Shown here one piece after another: positions 55,832 through 63,463 of a DNA stretch of 64,000 nucleotides; position 1 is the first letter of the stretch; each line of letters starts with the position of its first letter. The position numbers were made by a program, and so were the translations under genes. The notes beneath the pieces were generated by a model that did no database searches, was not told where the DNA came from, and worked only from the letters and a program-made list of their open reading frames with translations. The DNA is from Subtercola endophyticus. GTDB taxonomy: Bacteria > Actinomycetota > Actinomycetes > Actinomycetales > Microbacteriaceae. The stretch is taken from the NCBI RefSeq assembly GCF_021044565.1, contig NZ_CP087997.1, positions 2,108,001 through 2,172,000 on the forward strand, read 5' to 3'.

Positions 55832-55875
55832 TTGGCGCAGATTCTGATTGGCGCAGATTCGGTTGGCGCAGATTC
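55832..55875 (-). repeat. Three 13-bp direct repeats in the hydA leader
   Basis: TTGGCGCAGATTC occurs at 55832-55844, 55848-55860 and 55863-55875. The repeats lie between the ureidopropionase and dihydropyrimidinase genes, 24 bp upstream of the hydA start. They may bind a protein or be a small tandem duplication. Confidence 0.8.
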
Positions 55876-55896
55876 GAACGTGTCCTTGTCGAGAGC

Positions 55897-56745
55897 CTAG
55901 GGCTGCGGGATGGCCGTGTACGACTCCGGCCGGCGGTCGCGGTAGAACTGCCAGTCGTCGCGCATCTGCTGCACCATGTCGAGGTCGAGGTCGCGGATCA
56001 GAATCTCTTCGTCGCTGCCCGAGCCGCGCTCGCCCACGAAGTTGCCGCGCGGGTCGATGACCTGGCTGGTTCCGTAGAAGTCGACGGCGAGCTCGCCGTA
56101 CTCGTTGTCTTCGCGGCCGACCCGGTTGGGCTGCAGCACGAAGTATCCGTTGGCGACGGCCGCACACGGGCCCTCGACCTCCCACAGCCGGTTGGAGAGA
56201 CCCGGCTTGGTGGCGTTGGGGTTGAACACGATGTGGGCGCCGTTCAGGCCGAGCTCCCGCCAGCCCTCGGGAAAGTGCCGGTCGTAGCAGATGTACAACC
56301 CGATTTTGCCGACCGAGGTGTTGAACACGGGGTAGCCGCCGTTGCCGGGGCGGAAGTAGAACTTCTCCCAGAAGCGGTCGAGGTTCGGAATGTGGTGTTT
56401 GCGATACTTGCCGAGAATCGTGCCGTCGGCTTCGACGATGACGGCCGTGTTGTAGTAGACGCCCGTGATGTCTTCTTCGTAGATCGGCAGAATCATCACG
56501 AGGTTCAGCTCTTTCGCGAGCGCTGCAAAGCGCTGCACGATGGGGCCGTTGGCCGGCTCGGCGTACCGGTAGTACTTCTTGTCTTCGGTGATGCCGAAGT
56601 ACGGGCCGTAGAACAGCTCTTGAAAGCAGATGACCTGGGCGCCGTCGGCGGCAGCGTCACGTGCGAACTGCTCGTGTTTGTCGAGCATCGACTCTTTGTC
56701 GCCCGTCCAGGTGGTCTGCGTGATCGCTGCTCGAATGACCGTCAT
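55897..56745 (-). CDS. Beta-ureidopropionase (nitrilase superfamily)
   Basis: A 282-residue nitrilase-fold amidase that cleaves N-carbamoyl-beta-alanine. The catalytic triad is visible: Glu43 (CFQELFYGPYFG), Lys116 (GKYRKHHIP) and Cys153 (LYICYDRHFPEGWR). FYFRPGNGGYPVFNTSVG is typical of N-carbamoyl-amino acid hydrolases. ATG 56745 follows AAAGGAATACTCACG; a TTG at 56763 would lengthen it by six residues. It is the first gene of the pyrimidine operon and is divergent from the MocR regulator. Confidence 0.94.
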   Translation of the reverse strand: MTVIRAAITQTTWTGDKESMLDKHEQFARDAAADGAQVICFQELFYGPYFGITEDKKYYRYAEPANGPIVQRFAALAKELNLVMILPIYEEDITGVYYNTAVIVEADGTILGKYRKHHIPNLDRFWEKFYFRPGNGGYPVFNTSVGKIGLYICYDRHFPEGWRELGLNGAHIVFNPNATKPGLSNRLWEVEGPCAAVANGYFVLQPNRVGREDNEYGELAVDFYGTSQVIDPRGNFVGERGSGSDEEILIRDLDLDMVQQMRDDWQFYRDRRPESYTAIPQP

Positions 56746-56784
56746 CGTGAGTATTCCTTTCAAAGCCGGTTTTGTTATTATTCG

Positions 56785-56816
56785 TTGTGAACATTTCTCT
56801 TGTGTTTCAGCCTGTG
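56785..56816. promoter_or_regulatory. Direct repeats, candidate MocR operator
   Basis: TTGTG occurs at 56785-56789 and 56800-56804, and TGTG at 56813-56816, in an AT-rich spacer between the divergent operon and regulator. MocR/GabR/PdxR proteins bind direct repeats of this kind of spacing. The assignment is by position. Confidence 0.4.
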
Positions 56817-56846
56817 ACGCGAGCGTAAATAAGTCAAGAGGTGTGC

Positions 56847-58265
56847 ATGATCGACCTCATAGCGACGGCTGTGGAGAAAAAGACGCCCGAGGCGATCGCC
56901 GCTGCCGTCTCCCGTCTCATCCGCACGGGGCAGATCGCGTCGGGCGATCGTCTGCCCACCGTGCGCGAGCTGGCGTCGGTGCTCGGCGTCAGCCCGGCCA
57001 CCGTTTCGAACGCGTGGCAGGCGCTCGCCGGCGTGGGCCTGATCACCTCGCGCGGGCGCGCCGGCAGCTTCGTGCTGCAGGCGTCGACAACGTGGATGCC
57101 CGCGCACTTCGCCGAGCTCGCCGGCTCCCATGTGGAGGCCCGACTCGACCTCTCGTCGGGCACTCCCGACGCCGAGCTGCTGCCCGACCTCGGGCCCGCG
57201 CTCGCGCGGGTGCCGACCCGAGCCGACACGTCGAGCTATCTCGCGGGCCGAGTGCTTCCCGAACTCGAACGGCATCTACGGGCATCCTGGCCCTACCCGC
57301 CCGAAGCGCTCACGATCACAGACGGCGCCCTCGACGCCGTCTCGAGAGCGCTCGACGTCGTGCTGAGATACGGCGACCGGGTCATCGTCGAAGACCCGTC
57401 GTTCCCGCCGTTCCTCGACCTGCTCGACCAGAACGGGGCCGAGCGGGTGCCGGTGGCCATCGACGAGCACGGTCTGGTTCCGGATGCCCTGGCCGCAGCC
57501 CTGCGATCGAACCCCGCGGCGATCATGCTGCAGACCCGCGCGCAGAACCCCACCGGAGCGTCGATGACAAGCGAGCGCGCCCATGAGCTGGTGCGGGTGC
57601 TGCGAGCGCATTCGCACCTCACCGACCCGGTGATCATCGAAGACGACCACTCGGGCGAGATCAGCACCGTGGGAGCCGTCAGTCTCGGGTCGTGGCTGCC
57701 GCACCGCACGCTGCACATTCGCAGCTACGCCAAGTCGCACGGCCCTGACCTGCGCATCGGGGCGCTGGCCGGCCCCACCGAGCTGATCGATCAGATCGTG
57801 GCGCGGCGCATGCTCGGCCCGGGGTGGACGTCTCGCATGCTTCAGGTGATTCTGTACGAGCTGCTCACCGCGCCAGCATCCGTCGCCCGAGTGAGCGAAG
57901 CGCGCGAGACGTACCATTCGCGGCAGGCGCAGCTGGTGGCGGCGCTCGCGCGCCACGGATACGTCTCACCGTTCGGCAGCGCTGCGGCGCGTGCCGCCGA
58001 CGGGGTGCCTGACGGCATCAACCTCTGGATGCCCGTGGCCGACGAGCGCGCGGCGATCGTGTCTCTGGCGGCCAGCGGTATTCGGGTCGCGGCCGGAACA
58101 CCGTTTCAGGCTCGGCTGGGGCCGACGCGGGTCGACGACGGGCCGGAGGGGATGCTGAAGGTCGTTGCGCCCGAGCATCCGCAGGCCATCCGGGTCACAG
58201 CCGGATTGGTGCGCGGCGACTTCGACGAGGTGGCGGCGCTGCTCGCGACGGCGGCGCGGGCTTGA
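56847..58265 (+). CDS. MocR-type regulator (GntR domain plus aminotransferase-like domain)
   Basis: A 472-residue regulator. The N-terminal GntR winged helix reads AAAVSRLIRTGQIASGDRLPTVRELASVLGVSPATVSNAWQAL (about residues 18-60). It is followed by an aminotransferase class I fold with VIVEDPSFPPFLDLLDQNG, MLQTRAQNPTGASMT and a PLP lysine in RSYAKSHGPDLRIG. PLP-bound members sense amino compounds, as in GabR and PdxR. Beta-alanine or a similar amine is a plausible effector given the divergent pyrimidine operon. ATG 56847 is chosen; GTG 56841 is an alternative. Confidence 0.92.
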   Translation: MIDLIATAVEKKTPEAIAAAVSRLIRTGQIASGDRLPTVRELASVLGVSPATVSNAWQALAGVGLITSRGRAGSFVLQASTTWMPAHFAELAGSHVEARLDLSSGTPDAELLPDLGPALARVPTRADTSSYLAGRVLPELERHLRASWPYPPEALTITDGALDAVSRALDVVLRYGDRVIVEDPSFPPFLDLLDQNGAERVPVAIDEHGLVPDALAAALRSNPAAIMLQTRAQNPTGASMTSERAHELVRVLRAHSHLTDPVIIEDDHSGEISTVGAVSLGSWLPHRTLHIRSYAKSHGPDLRIGALAGPTELIDQIVARRMLGPGWTSRMLQVILYELLTAPASVARVSEARETYHSRQAQLVAALARHGYVSPFGSAAARAADGVPDGINLWMPVADERAAIVSLAASGIRVAAGTPFQARLGPTRVDDGPEGMLKVVAPEHPQAIRVTAGLVRGDFDEVAALLATAARA

Positions 58266-58334
58266 GGTGGGCGGCGGCGCGGGCTTGAGGTGGGCTCACG
58301 GGTCGGTGTCGGTCGGCGCTTCTAGACTGGCGGC

Positions 58335-59336
58335 ATGCGCTTCGGAATCGTGATTCTGCCCCAAGACCCGTGGTCGATCGGGCGTCGAAAGTGGATGCTC
58401 GCGGAGGAGCTCGGCTTCGACCACGCCTGGACGTACGACCACCTCTCCTGGCGATCGCTCGCCGATGAGCCGTGGGGTGCAACGCTGCCGACGCTCACCG
58501 CCGCGGCGGTCGTCACCTCGCACATTCGTCTCGGAACCTTCGTCTCGTCGCCGAACTTTCGGCATCCCGTGCCGTTCGCGAAAGAGATCGCGACGCTCGA
58601 CGATGTGTCGGGCGGGCGGTTCACCCTCGGGGTCGGGTCGGGCGGCACCGGGTTCGACGCGTTCGTGCTGGGGCAGGCGGCCCTCTCGCCGCGACAACGG
58701 CACGAGCGGTTCACCGAATTCGTGGAGCTGCTCGACGAGTTGCTGCGGTTCGAGCCGGCAGGCGACGGCTCGGCAGGTGACGGCTCGGCAGGTGGGGGCT
58801 CGGCAGGTGGGGGCACAGCAGGCGGCCCGGCGGGTGACGGCGCGGCAGGTGACGCCACGGCGGCCGCCGAGCCCTGCGGCATCTCCCGCAGCGGCGAGTG
58901 GTTCACCGCGCACGAGGCGCGCATGGTCGGGGTGCCCGCGCAGACACCACGAGTGCCGTTCGTGCTCGCGGCCAACGGGCCGAAGGGGCTCGCGCTGGTG
59001 AGCCGCATCGCCGACGGCTGGGTGACCACCGGAGCCGACGGCGCGACCGGCGAAGACTGGTGGCGCGCGGTGACCGAGCTGAGCGGCCGGCTCGACGATG
59101 CCGCAGCGGCCGCCGGGCGAGACCCGCGCTCGATCGACCGATACTTGTCGCTCGACTCGGGTGGCGTGTTCTCGCTCGAGAGCGTCGGGGCGTTCGAGGA
59201 GCTCGCGGGGCGGGCATCCGATCTCGGATTCACCGACGTGATCAGCCACTGGCCTCGCGCCTCCGGCATCTACGCCGGCGACGAAGACGTGCTCGTCGAG
59301 GTGGCGTCACGATTGGCCACCTACCGCTCGCTCTGA
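58335..59336 (+). CDS. LLM-class F420-type oxidoreductase with low-complexity insert
   Basis: A 333-residue luciferase-like protein: RFGIVILPQDPWS, DHAWTYDHLSW, NFRHPVPFAKEIATLDDVSGGRFTLGVGSG and PFVLAANGPKGLALVSRIADGW are typical barrel elements. Residues about 143-172 form a Gly/Ser/Ala/Asp-rich insert (GDGSAGDGSAGGGSAGGG) encoded by 18-bp-like repeats at 58755-58850, placed where a surface loop normally lies. It lies 55 bp upstream of cofD in the same orientation, so F420 is a likely cofactor. Substrate unknown. Confidence 0.85.
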   Translation: MRFGIVILPQDPWSIGRRKWMLAEELGFDHAWTYDHLSWRSLADEPWGATLPTLTAAAVVTSHIRLGTFVSSPNFRHPVPFAKEIATLDDVSGGRFTLGVGSGGTGFDAFVLGQAALSPRQRHERFTEFVELLDELLRFEPAGDGSAGDGSAGGGSAGGGTAGGPAGDGAAGDATAAAEPCGISRSGEWFTAHEARMVGVPAQTPRVPFVLAANGPKGLALVSRIADGWVTTGADGATGEDWWRAVTELSGRLDDAAAAAGRDPRSIDRYLSLDSGGVFSLESVGAFEELAGRASDLGFTDVISHWPRASGIYAGDEDVLVEVASRLATYRSL

Positions 59337-59390
59337 TGCTCGCTCTGACGCCCCGGGTTGCGCTCGAAATCGCGTGGGAGGATTGAGCCT

Positions 59391-60398
59391 GTGCGAATAA
59401 CAGTGTTAGCGGGCGGCGTCGGCGGGGCCAAGTTCTTGCGGGGGCTGCGTGACCACCTGCGGCAGGTCGCGCCCGACGGTCTCGGCGGCACGACGGCCGA
59501 GGTGACGGTGGTCGTGAACACGGGCGACGACGTGTGGCTCACCGGGCTTCGAGTGTGCCCCGATCTGGACTCCATCATGTACACGCTCGGCGGCGCGAAC
59601 GACGAGGTGCGCGGCTGGGGCCGAGTCGGCGAGAGCGAACGGGTCAGCGCCGAGCTCACCGAATACGGGGTCGGATGGCCGTGGTTCACCCTCGGCGACC
59701 TCGACCTCGGCACACACATCACTCGGTCGCACCTGCTGCGCGAAGGGCTGACGCTGAGCGAGGTCACCACACGCCTCACCGCGCGCTGGAATCTCGGCGT
59801 GCGGCTGCTTCCGATGAGCGACCACGAGGTCGAGACGCATGTCGTCGTCGCCGATCTCGACGCTCCCACCGGTGAGCGCTCGATGCACTTCGAAGAGTGG
59901 TGGGTGCACTACCGCGCCGGCCTTCCGGCGCTGCGCTTCGAGCAGCACGGGCTTTCGTCGTCTGTCGCGGCACCGGACGTAGTCGAGGCCATCCTGAGCG
60001 CCGACGTGGTGCTGTTCGCCCCGTCGAACCCGGTGGTGTCGATCGACACGATCGTGGCGGTGCCGGGCATCCGCGACGCCCTGCGCGCGACCGCTGCGCC
60101 GGTGGTCGGCGTCTCGCCCATCATTTCGGGGTCGGCCGTTCGGGGCATGGCTCACGCCTGCCTCAGCGCGATCGGTGTCGAGACCGCCGCCGACGCCGTC
60201 GCACTGCACTACGGAGCACGCGACGCGGGCGGGTTGCTCGACGGCTGGCTTCTCGACGAGAGTGACGCCGCACTCACTCCGGCGCTCGAGCAGGCCGGGC
60301 TGCGCGTGGCTGCGGTACCCCTGTGGATGAATTCGGTCGAGACCTCGGCAGCTCTGGCCGCCGCCGCTCTGGCCGAGGCCGCCGGGCTCTCTGTCTGA
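59391..60398 (+). CDS. fbiA: 2-phospho-L-lactate transferase (F420 biosynthesis)
   Basis: A 335-residue CofD/FbiA enzyme that joins a lactyl- or enolpyruvyl-phospho-guanosine unit to FO, giving F420-0 or dehydro-F420-0. It begins VRITVLAGGVGGAKFLRGLRD, followed by VVVNTGDDVWLTGLRVCPDLDSIMYTLGG and WFTLGDLDLGTHITRSHLL, all diagnostic. GTG 59391 follows GGGAGGATTGAGCCT. The 60427 gene follows by 28 bp. The cofC and cofE genes lie convergent at 61775-63462. FO synthase (FbiC) is not in the window. Confidence 0.95.
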   Translation: MRITVLAGGVGGAKFLRGLRDHLRQVAPDGLGGTTAEVTVVVNTGDDVWLTGLRVCPDLDSIMYTLGGANDEVRGWGRVGESERVSAELTEYGVGWPWFTLGDLDLGTHITRSHLLREGLTLSEVTTRLTARWNLGVRLLPMSDHEVETHVVVADLDAPTGERSMHFEEWWVHYRAGLPALRFEQHGLSSSVAAPDVVEAILSADVVLFAPSNPVVSIDTIVAVPGIRDALRATAAPVVGVSPIISGSAVRGMAHACLSAIGVETAADAVALHYGARDAGGLLDGWLLDESDAALTPALEQAGLRVAAVPLWMNSVETSAALAAAALAEAAGLSV

Positions 60399-60426
60399 GG
60401 CGAGTATCGGCCGGAGGAGCAGTCGC

Positions 60427-61620
60427 ATGGGGTTCGTCGAGAGGCTGGAACGGGCATCCGCGGCGCTGGGCGAGGGCGCACTGGGCGAGGGCACGCCGGC
60501 TGGGGGCGAACTGGGCGAGGGCCCGCCGGATGAGGGCACGCCGGCTGGGGGCACGCCGGCGGATGGCACGCTGGCCGAGGGCGACAGTGAGGTGGGCGAC
60601 GCGGCAGGCGTCGGCGCGCGGGGGCGCGGGCGCGAGACCCTGGCGGCCGCCTGGGTGGGGCAGATGCTCGCGGCCGAGCTGCCCGAACTGCTGGCCGGCA
60701 TCGCGCACGACCGCTCTTCCGGAGCTTTCGCGCGCTGGGGGCTCTCGACCGTGGTCGACGAGAACCTGCGGGAGCCCGTGATCGGCCGCGCTCTGTTCGA
60801 GTTTCTGCACGAATACGCGGGCGTTGCGGCAACGTGGCCGATCGGCAACGCCGGCGTGCTGCACGTCTACGGGTACCTGCTGTCGGCCGTCTCGACTCGG
60901 TACGGGTTGAAGCGAGAGCGCTGGCTCGGTGCTGAGTTGACGACGGCACTCGGGATGCCCGAGGGGGCGTTTCTCGATGCGCTGACGAGTGCCGGCAGCG
61001 GTGCGGGCGCGGGGGCTGGCAGCGGTACGGGTGCCGGCGCGCCGGCTGGCGGCGCTGCCGACAGCGGTACGGTCGCCGGGGCGGGGGCTGGCGGCGCTGC
61101 GGACAGCGGCACGGTGGCTGGCGGCGCTGCGGACAGCGATGCGGGGCTGGGCGCTGGCGGCAGTGCGGGACTCGCGGGCTGTGTGGCCGATGTCGTGATG
61201 TCGACCCTGGAGTCGGCAGTCGTCACGGTCGACGAGTTCGCCGGCGAGGAGCGCGAGGAGGTGTTCCGCGCGGCGTACCTCTCCGCCACCCCGGCGGCCG
61301 GTGGCGCGAGCGGCAGCGAGGCGGCGAGCGGTGACGTGGTGGCCGGCGGCACAGTTGGCAACGGCGCGGCGCGAGGCGACGCGGCCGGCAGCGGCGCGGT
61401 AGGTGGTGGCGCAGTGGCCTACGTCGCGCTGCTCGGTGACGCGCATCGGCTCGTGACGGTGTTTCCGGTGGCGGCGAGTGCCGAGGAGTGGCTCGCGGCT
61501 TTCACCGCGGAACCGCCTCGTCTGAGATACAACGCCGCCGCACACGAGCTGGCCCCGCGCGCGCCGCTGGCCTCCCGCCGGATAGAACGCGCCGGCAGCC
61601 TGCCACCGCGCTCCGGGTAA
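60427..61620 (+). CDS. Unrecognised protein in the F420 cluster, with three low-complexity stretches
   Basis: A 397-residue protein I cannot place in a family. Ordered segments are about residues 70-185 (TLAAAWVGQMLAAELPELLAG, then LYGYLLSAVSTRYGLKRERW-like sequence near 155), 255-290 and 345-397. They are separated by Gly/Ala/Thr-rich repeats (GEGTPAGGELGEG near 15-60; GAGAGSGTGAGAPAG near 200-250; GGTVGNGAARGDAAG near 300-340). No signal peptide or membrane segment is evident. ATG 60427 has AGGAGCAGTCGC upstream. Its position directly after fbiA suggests a role with F420 or an LLM enzyme. Confidence 0.7.
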   Translation: MGFVERLERASAALGEGALGEGTPAGGELGEGPPDEGTPAGGTPADGTLAEGDSEVGDAAGVGARGRGRETLAAAWVGQMLAAELPELLAGIAHDRSSGAFARWGLSTVVDENLREPVIGRALFEFLHEYAGVAATWPIGNAGVLHVYGYLLSAVSTRYGLKRERWLGAELTTALGMPEGAFLDALTSAGSGAGAGAGSGTGAGAPAGGAADSGTVAGAGAGGAADSGTVAGGAADSDAGLGAGGSAGLAGCVADVVMSTLESAVVTVDEFAGEEREEVFRAAYLSATPAAGGASGSEAASGDVVAGGTVGNGAARGDAAGSGAVGGGAVAYVALLGDAHRLVTVFPVAASAEEWLAAFTAEPPRLRYNAAAHELAPRAPLASRRIERAGSLPPRSG

Positions 61621-61774
61621 GACGACGCGAAACAGCGGAGATTTCGAAACCGTAGGCGCTATAAGGGGTTACAGTCTCGAACGCTCCTACGTTCTGACGG
61701 GCGGTGGCGGCAGGCGAAGGCGGCAGCGGGTGGCAGCCGCCAGAGGGCGGGCCGGCGGCCGCGGGCGCGCAGCG
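61621..61774. other. Convergent spacer with imperfect hairpin
   Basis: 154 bp lie between the unknown protein and cofC. An imperfect stem pairs the GTAGGCGCT area near 61652 with the ACGCTCCTAC area near 61682. No gene is seen; a terminator is likely. Confidence 0.4.
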
Positions 61775-62407
61775 TCAGACGTCGGGGTGGGCCAGGGCGC
61801 GAGCCGTGTGGGGGCCGACGCCGCTGCGCAGGGCGGCCTCGAGATCGGAGGGGGTGTCGACGTCGCGACGCAGCGTCGACTCGGGCGGCACGGCGAGCGA
61901 GACGAGTCCTGCCGCGGCATGCCGAGCCGCGGAGTGCTCGCCGAACTCCGGCACGATGTCCAACCCCGGCTGGGCCGCGATGGTCGTTGTACCCAGCCCC
62001 AACGCATCGGCCACGAACGAGAGCGGATGCTCGGCGGCGAGTCCGAGCGCAAAGACGACGTCGGCCGTGGCGAGTGTGGGCAGGTCGGCGGTGATCACCA
62101 CACGGGCGGCTGCGGGGTGGGTGCGGGCGGCATGATCCAAGCCGGCGCGGATGGCCGCGTTCAAGCCGTCGCCGGGGTCGGGAATCGTCACGGCGCCGAG
62201 CTGCGTGACGGCGTCGGCTGCCACGGGGTCGCTGGTCACCACGAGTAGCTCACGAACATCCGGTACCGCCTGAATCGCGGCGATCGAGTCGAGGGCGAAC
62301 GCGAGGGCCAGCCGGCGGCGCTCTTCGGGTGCGAGCGGAAAGTCGGCGAGGCGCGTCTTGGAGGCGGTCGATCCCTTGACGGGCACGACCACGACCCACT
62401 CGGTCAC
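61775..62407 (-). CDS. cofC: 2-phospho-L-lactate guanylyltransferase
   Basis: A 210-residue CofC/FbiD enzyme that activates phospholactate or phosphoenolpyruvate with GTP for F420 synthesis. The N-terminal [16 protein letters not shown], then [26 protein letters not shown] and [15 protein letters not shown] are family elements. It lies head to tail with cofE, overlapping its stop by 4 bp. In mycobacteria the enzyme uses phosphoenolpyruvate; which donor is used here is not visible. Confidence 0.93.
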   Translation of the reverse strand: MTEWVVVVPVKGSTASKTRLADFPLAPEERRRLALAFALDSIAAIQAVPDVRELLVVTSDPVAADAVTQLGAVTIPDPGDGLNAAIRAGLDHAARTHPAAARVVITADLPTLATADVVFALGLAAEHPLSFVADALGLGTTTIAAQPGLDIVPEFGEHSAARHAAAGLVSLAVPPESTLRRDVDTPSDLEAALRSGVGPHTARALAHPDV

Positions 62408-63462
62408 GCGGTGCCTGCGACTGCAGCGGCGGCGTCAGATCCGGCGGCCACGTCAGGCCCAGCAGCGGCCGTCCCCGTGACTCCGGTTGCGGCGGGCGCG
62501 TCAGATCCAGCAGCGGCGGGCGCGTCAGATCCGGCAAATCCGGTTGCGGCGGCAGCGGCAGCGACTCCGGCAGCAGCGGCGGATGCGTCAGATCCGGCAA
62601 CTCCGGCAGCGGGGTCTCCAGCGTCTCCGGCAGCGGCGGCTCCGGCAGTGGCGGCGGCGGCCGCGCCGGCGGCCGCCAGCCCCGCTTCGTACCCCGAGGC
62701 GAATCCCTCCGCCCGGCCCAGCTCGAGCGCCTCGTCGGTGCCGAGCCGGAACATGTCCGTCGGCCCCGTGCGGTTCAGCGCCCGGGCCGGAGTGTCGAGC
62801 GACTCGACCACGAACCGCCCCGCGCCGCGCACCAGCGCCACCGGCACTCCCGTCGCCTTGCCTTTCACCAGGTCGGCTGCGGCAGCGAGTTCGTCGGCGA
62901 CCGAGATCTGTGTGACCTCGAGTGTGGTGCCGAACGTGTCGACCCCGCCGCGCAGATCGTCGACAACCGTCACGCCGGCCGAACCGATCGCCGCGTCGGT
63001 CTGGCCTTCGCGCCACGCGCGCCCCAGCGTGTCGGAGATCAGGATGCCGAGCCTCACCCCGAACCGCGTGCGCAGTTCGGCGGCGAGCGCGCGCGCCGAA
63101 GCATCGGGGTCGAGCGGCAACAGCAGCACGGTGCCGGCGGGGGTGTTGCTCGCGTCTACTCCGGCGGCGGCTTGCACGATTCCCTGCCGGTTCTCGACGA
63201 TGCGCGTCACGCCGCCGGGATGCGCCCGAGTCGCAACCACGCGAACGGTCTCGGCCGTGATGGCGGCCTCACGGTCATCCGCTCGCACCGAACGGCCTTC
63301 GGCCTTCGAGACGATCTTGCTCGTGACCACCAGAATGTCGCCGTCGACCAGCGTGAGCCCGCTCGCTTCGACGGCGTCGCCGATGAGCCCGGCGAGCGAA
63401 ACGCCCGCCTCAATTTCGGGTATGCCGTCGACGGCATATACCTCTAACGATGCCGCGCCCAT
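62404..63462 (-). CDS. fbiB: F420-0:gamma-glutamyl ligase, CofE domain only
   Basis: A 352-residue protein. Residues 1-262 are a CofE domain that adds glutamates to F420-0: [16 protein letters not shown] (42-57), [38 protein letters not shown] (141-163) and the closing [24 protein letters not shown]. In actinobacteria FbiB usually continues into an FMN nitroreductase-like domain of about 200 residues. Here the remaining 90 residues (about 263-352) are an Ala/Gly/Asp-rich tail with GSDAPAA repeats. ATG 63462 lies 1 bp after the upstream LLM stop. Confidence 0.9.
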   Translation of the reverse strand: MGAASLEVYAVDGIPEIEAGVSLAGLIGDAVEASGLTLVDGDILVVTSKIVSKAEGRSVRADDREAAITAETVRVVATRAHPGGVTRIVENRQGIVQAAAGVDASNTPAGTVLLLPLDPDASARALAAELRTRFGVRLGILISDTLGRAWREGQTDAAIGSAGVTVVDDLRGGVDTFGTTLEVTQISVADELAAAADLVKGKATGVPVALVRGAGRFVVESLDTPARALNRTGPTDMFRLGTDEALELGRAEGFASGYEAGLAAAGAAAAATAGAAAAGDAGDPAAGVAGSDASAAAAGVAAAAAATGFAGSDAPAAAGSDAPAATGVTGTAAAGPDVAAGSDAAAAVAGTA

Positions 63463-63463
63463 G

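Noticed and set aside
54381-55847. 488-codon open frame opposite dihydropyrimidinase
   Set aside because: It is antisense to a clear enzyme gene, has no ribosome site or family match, and its composition is typical of mirror frames in high-GC DNA.
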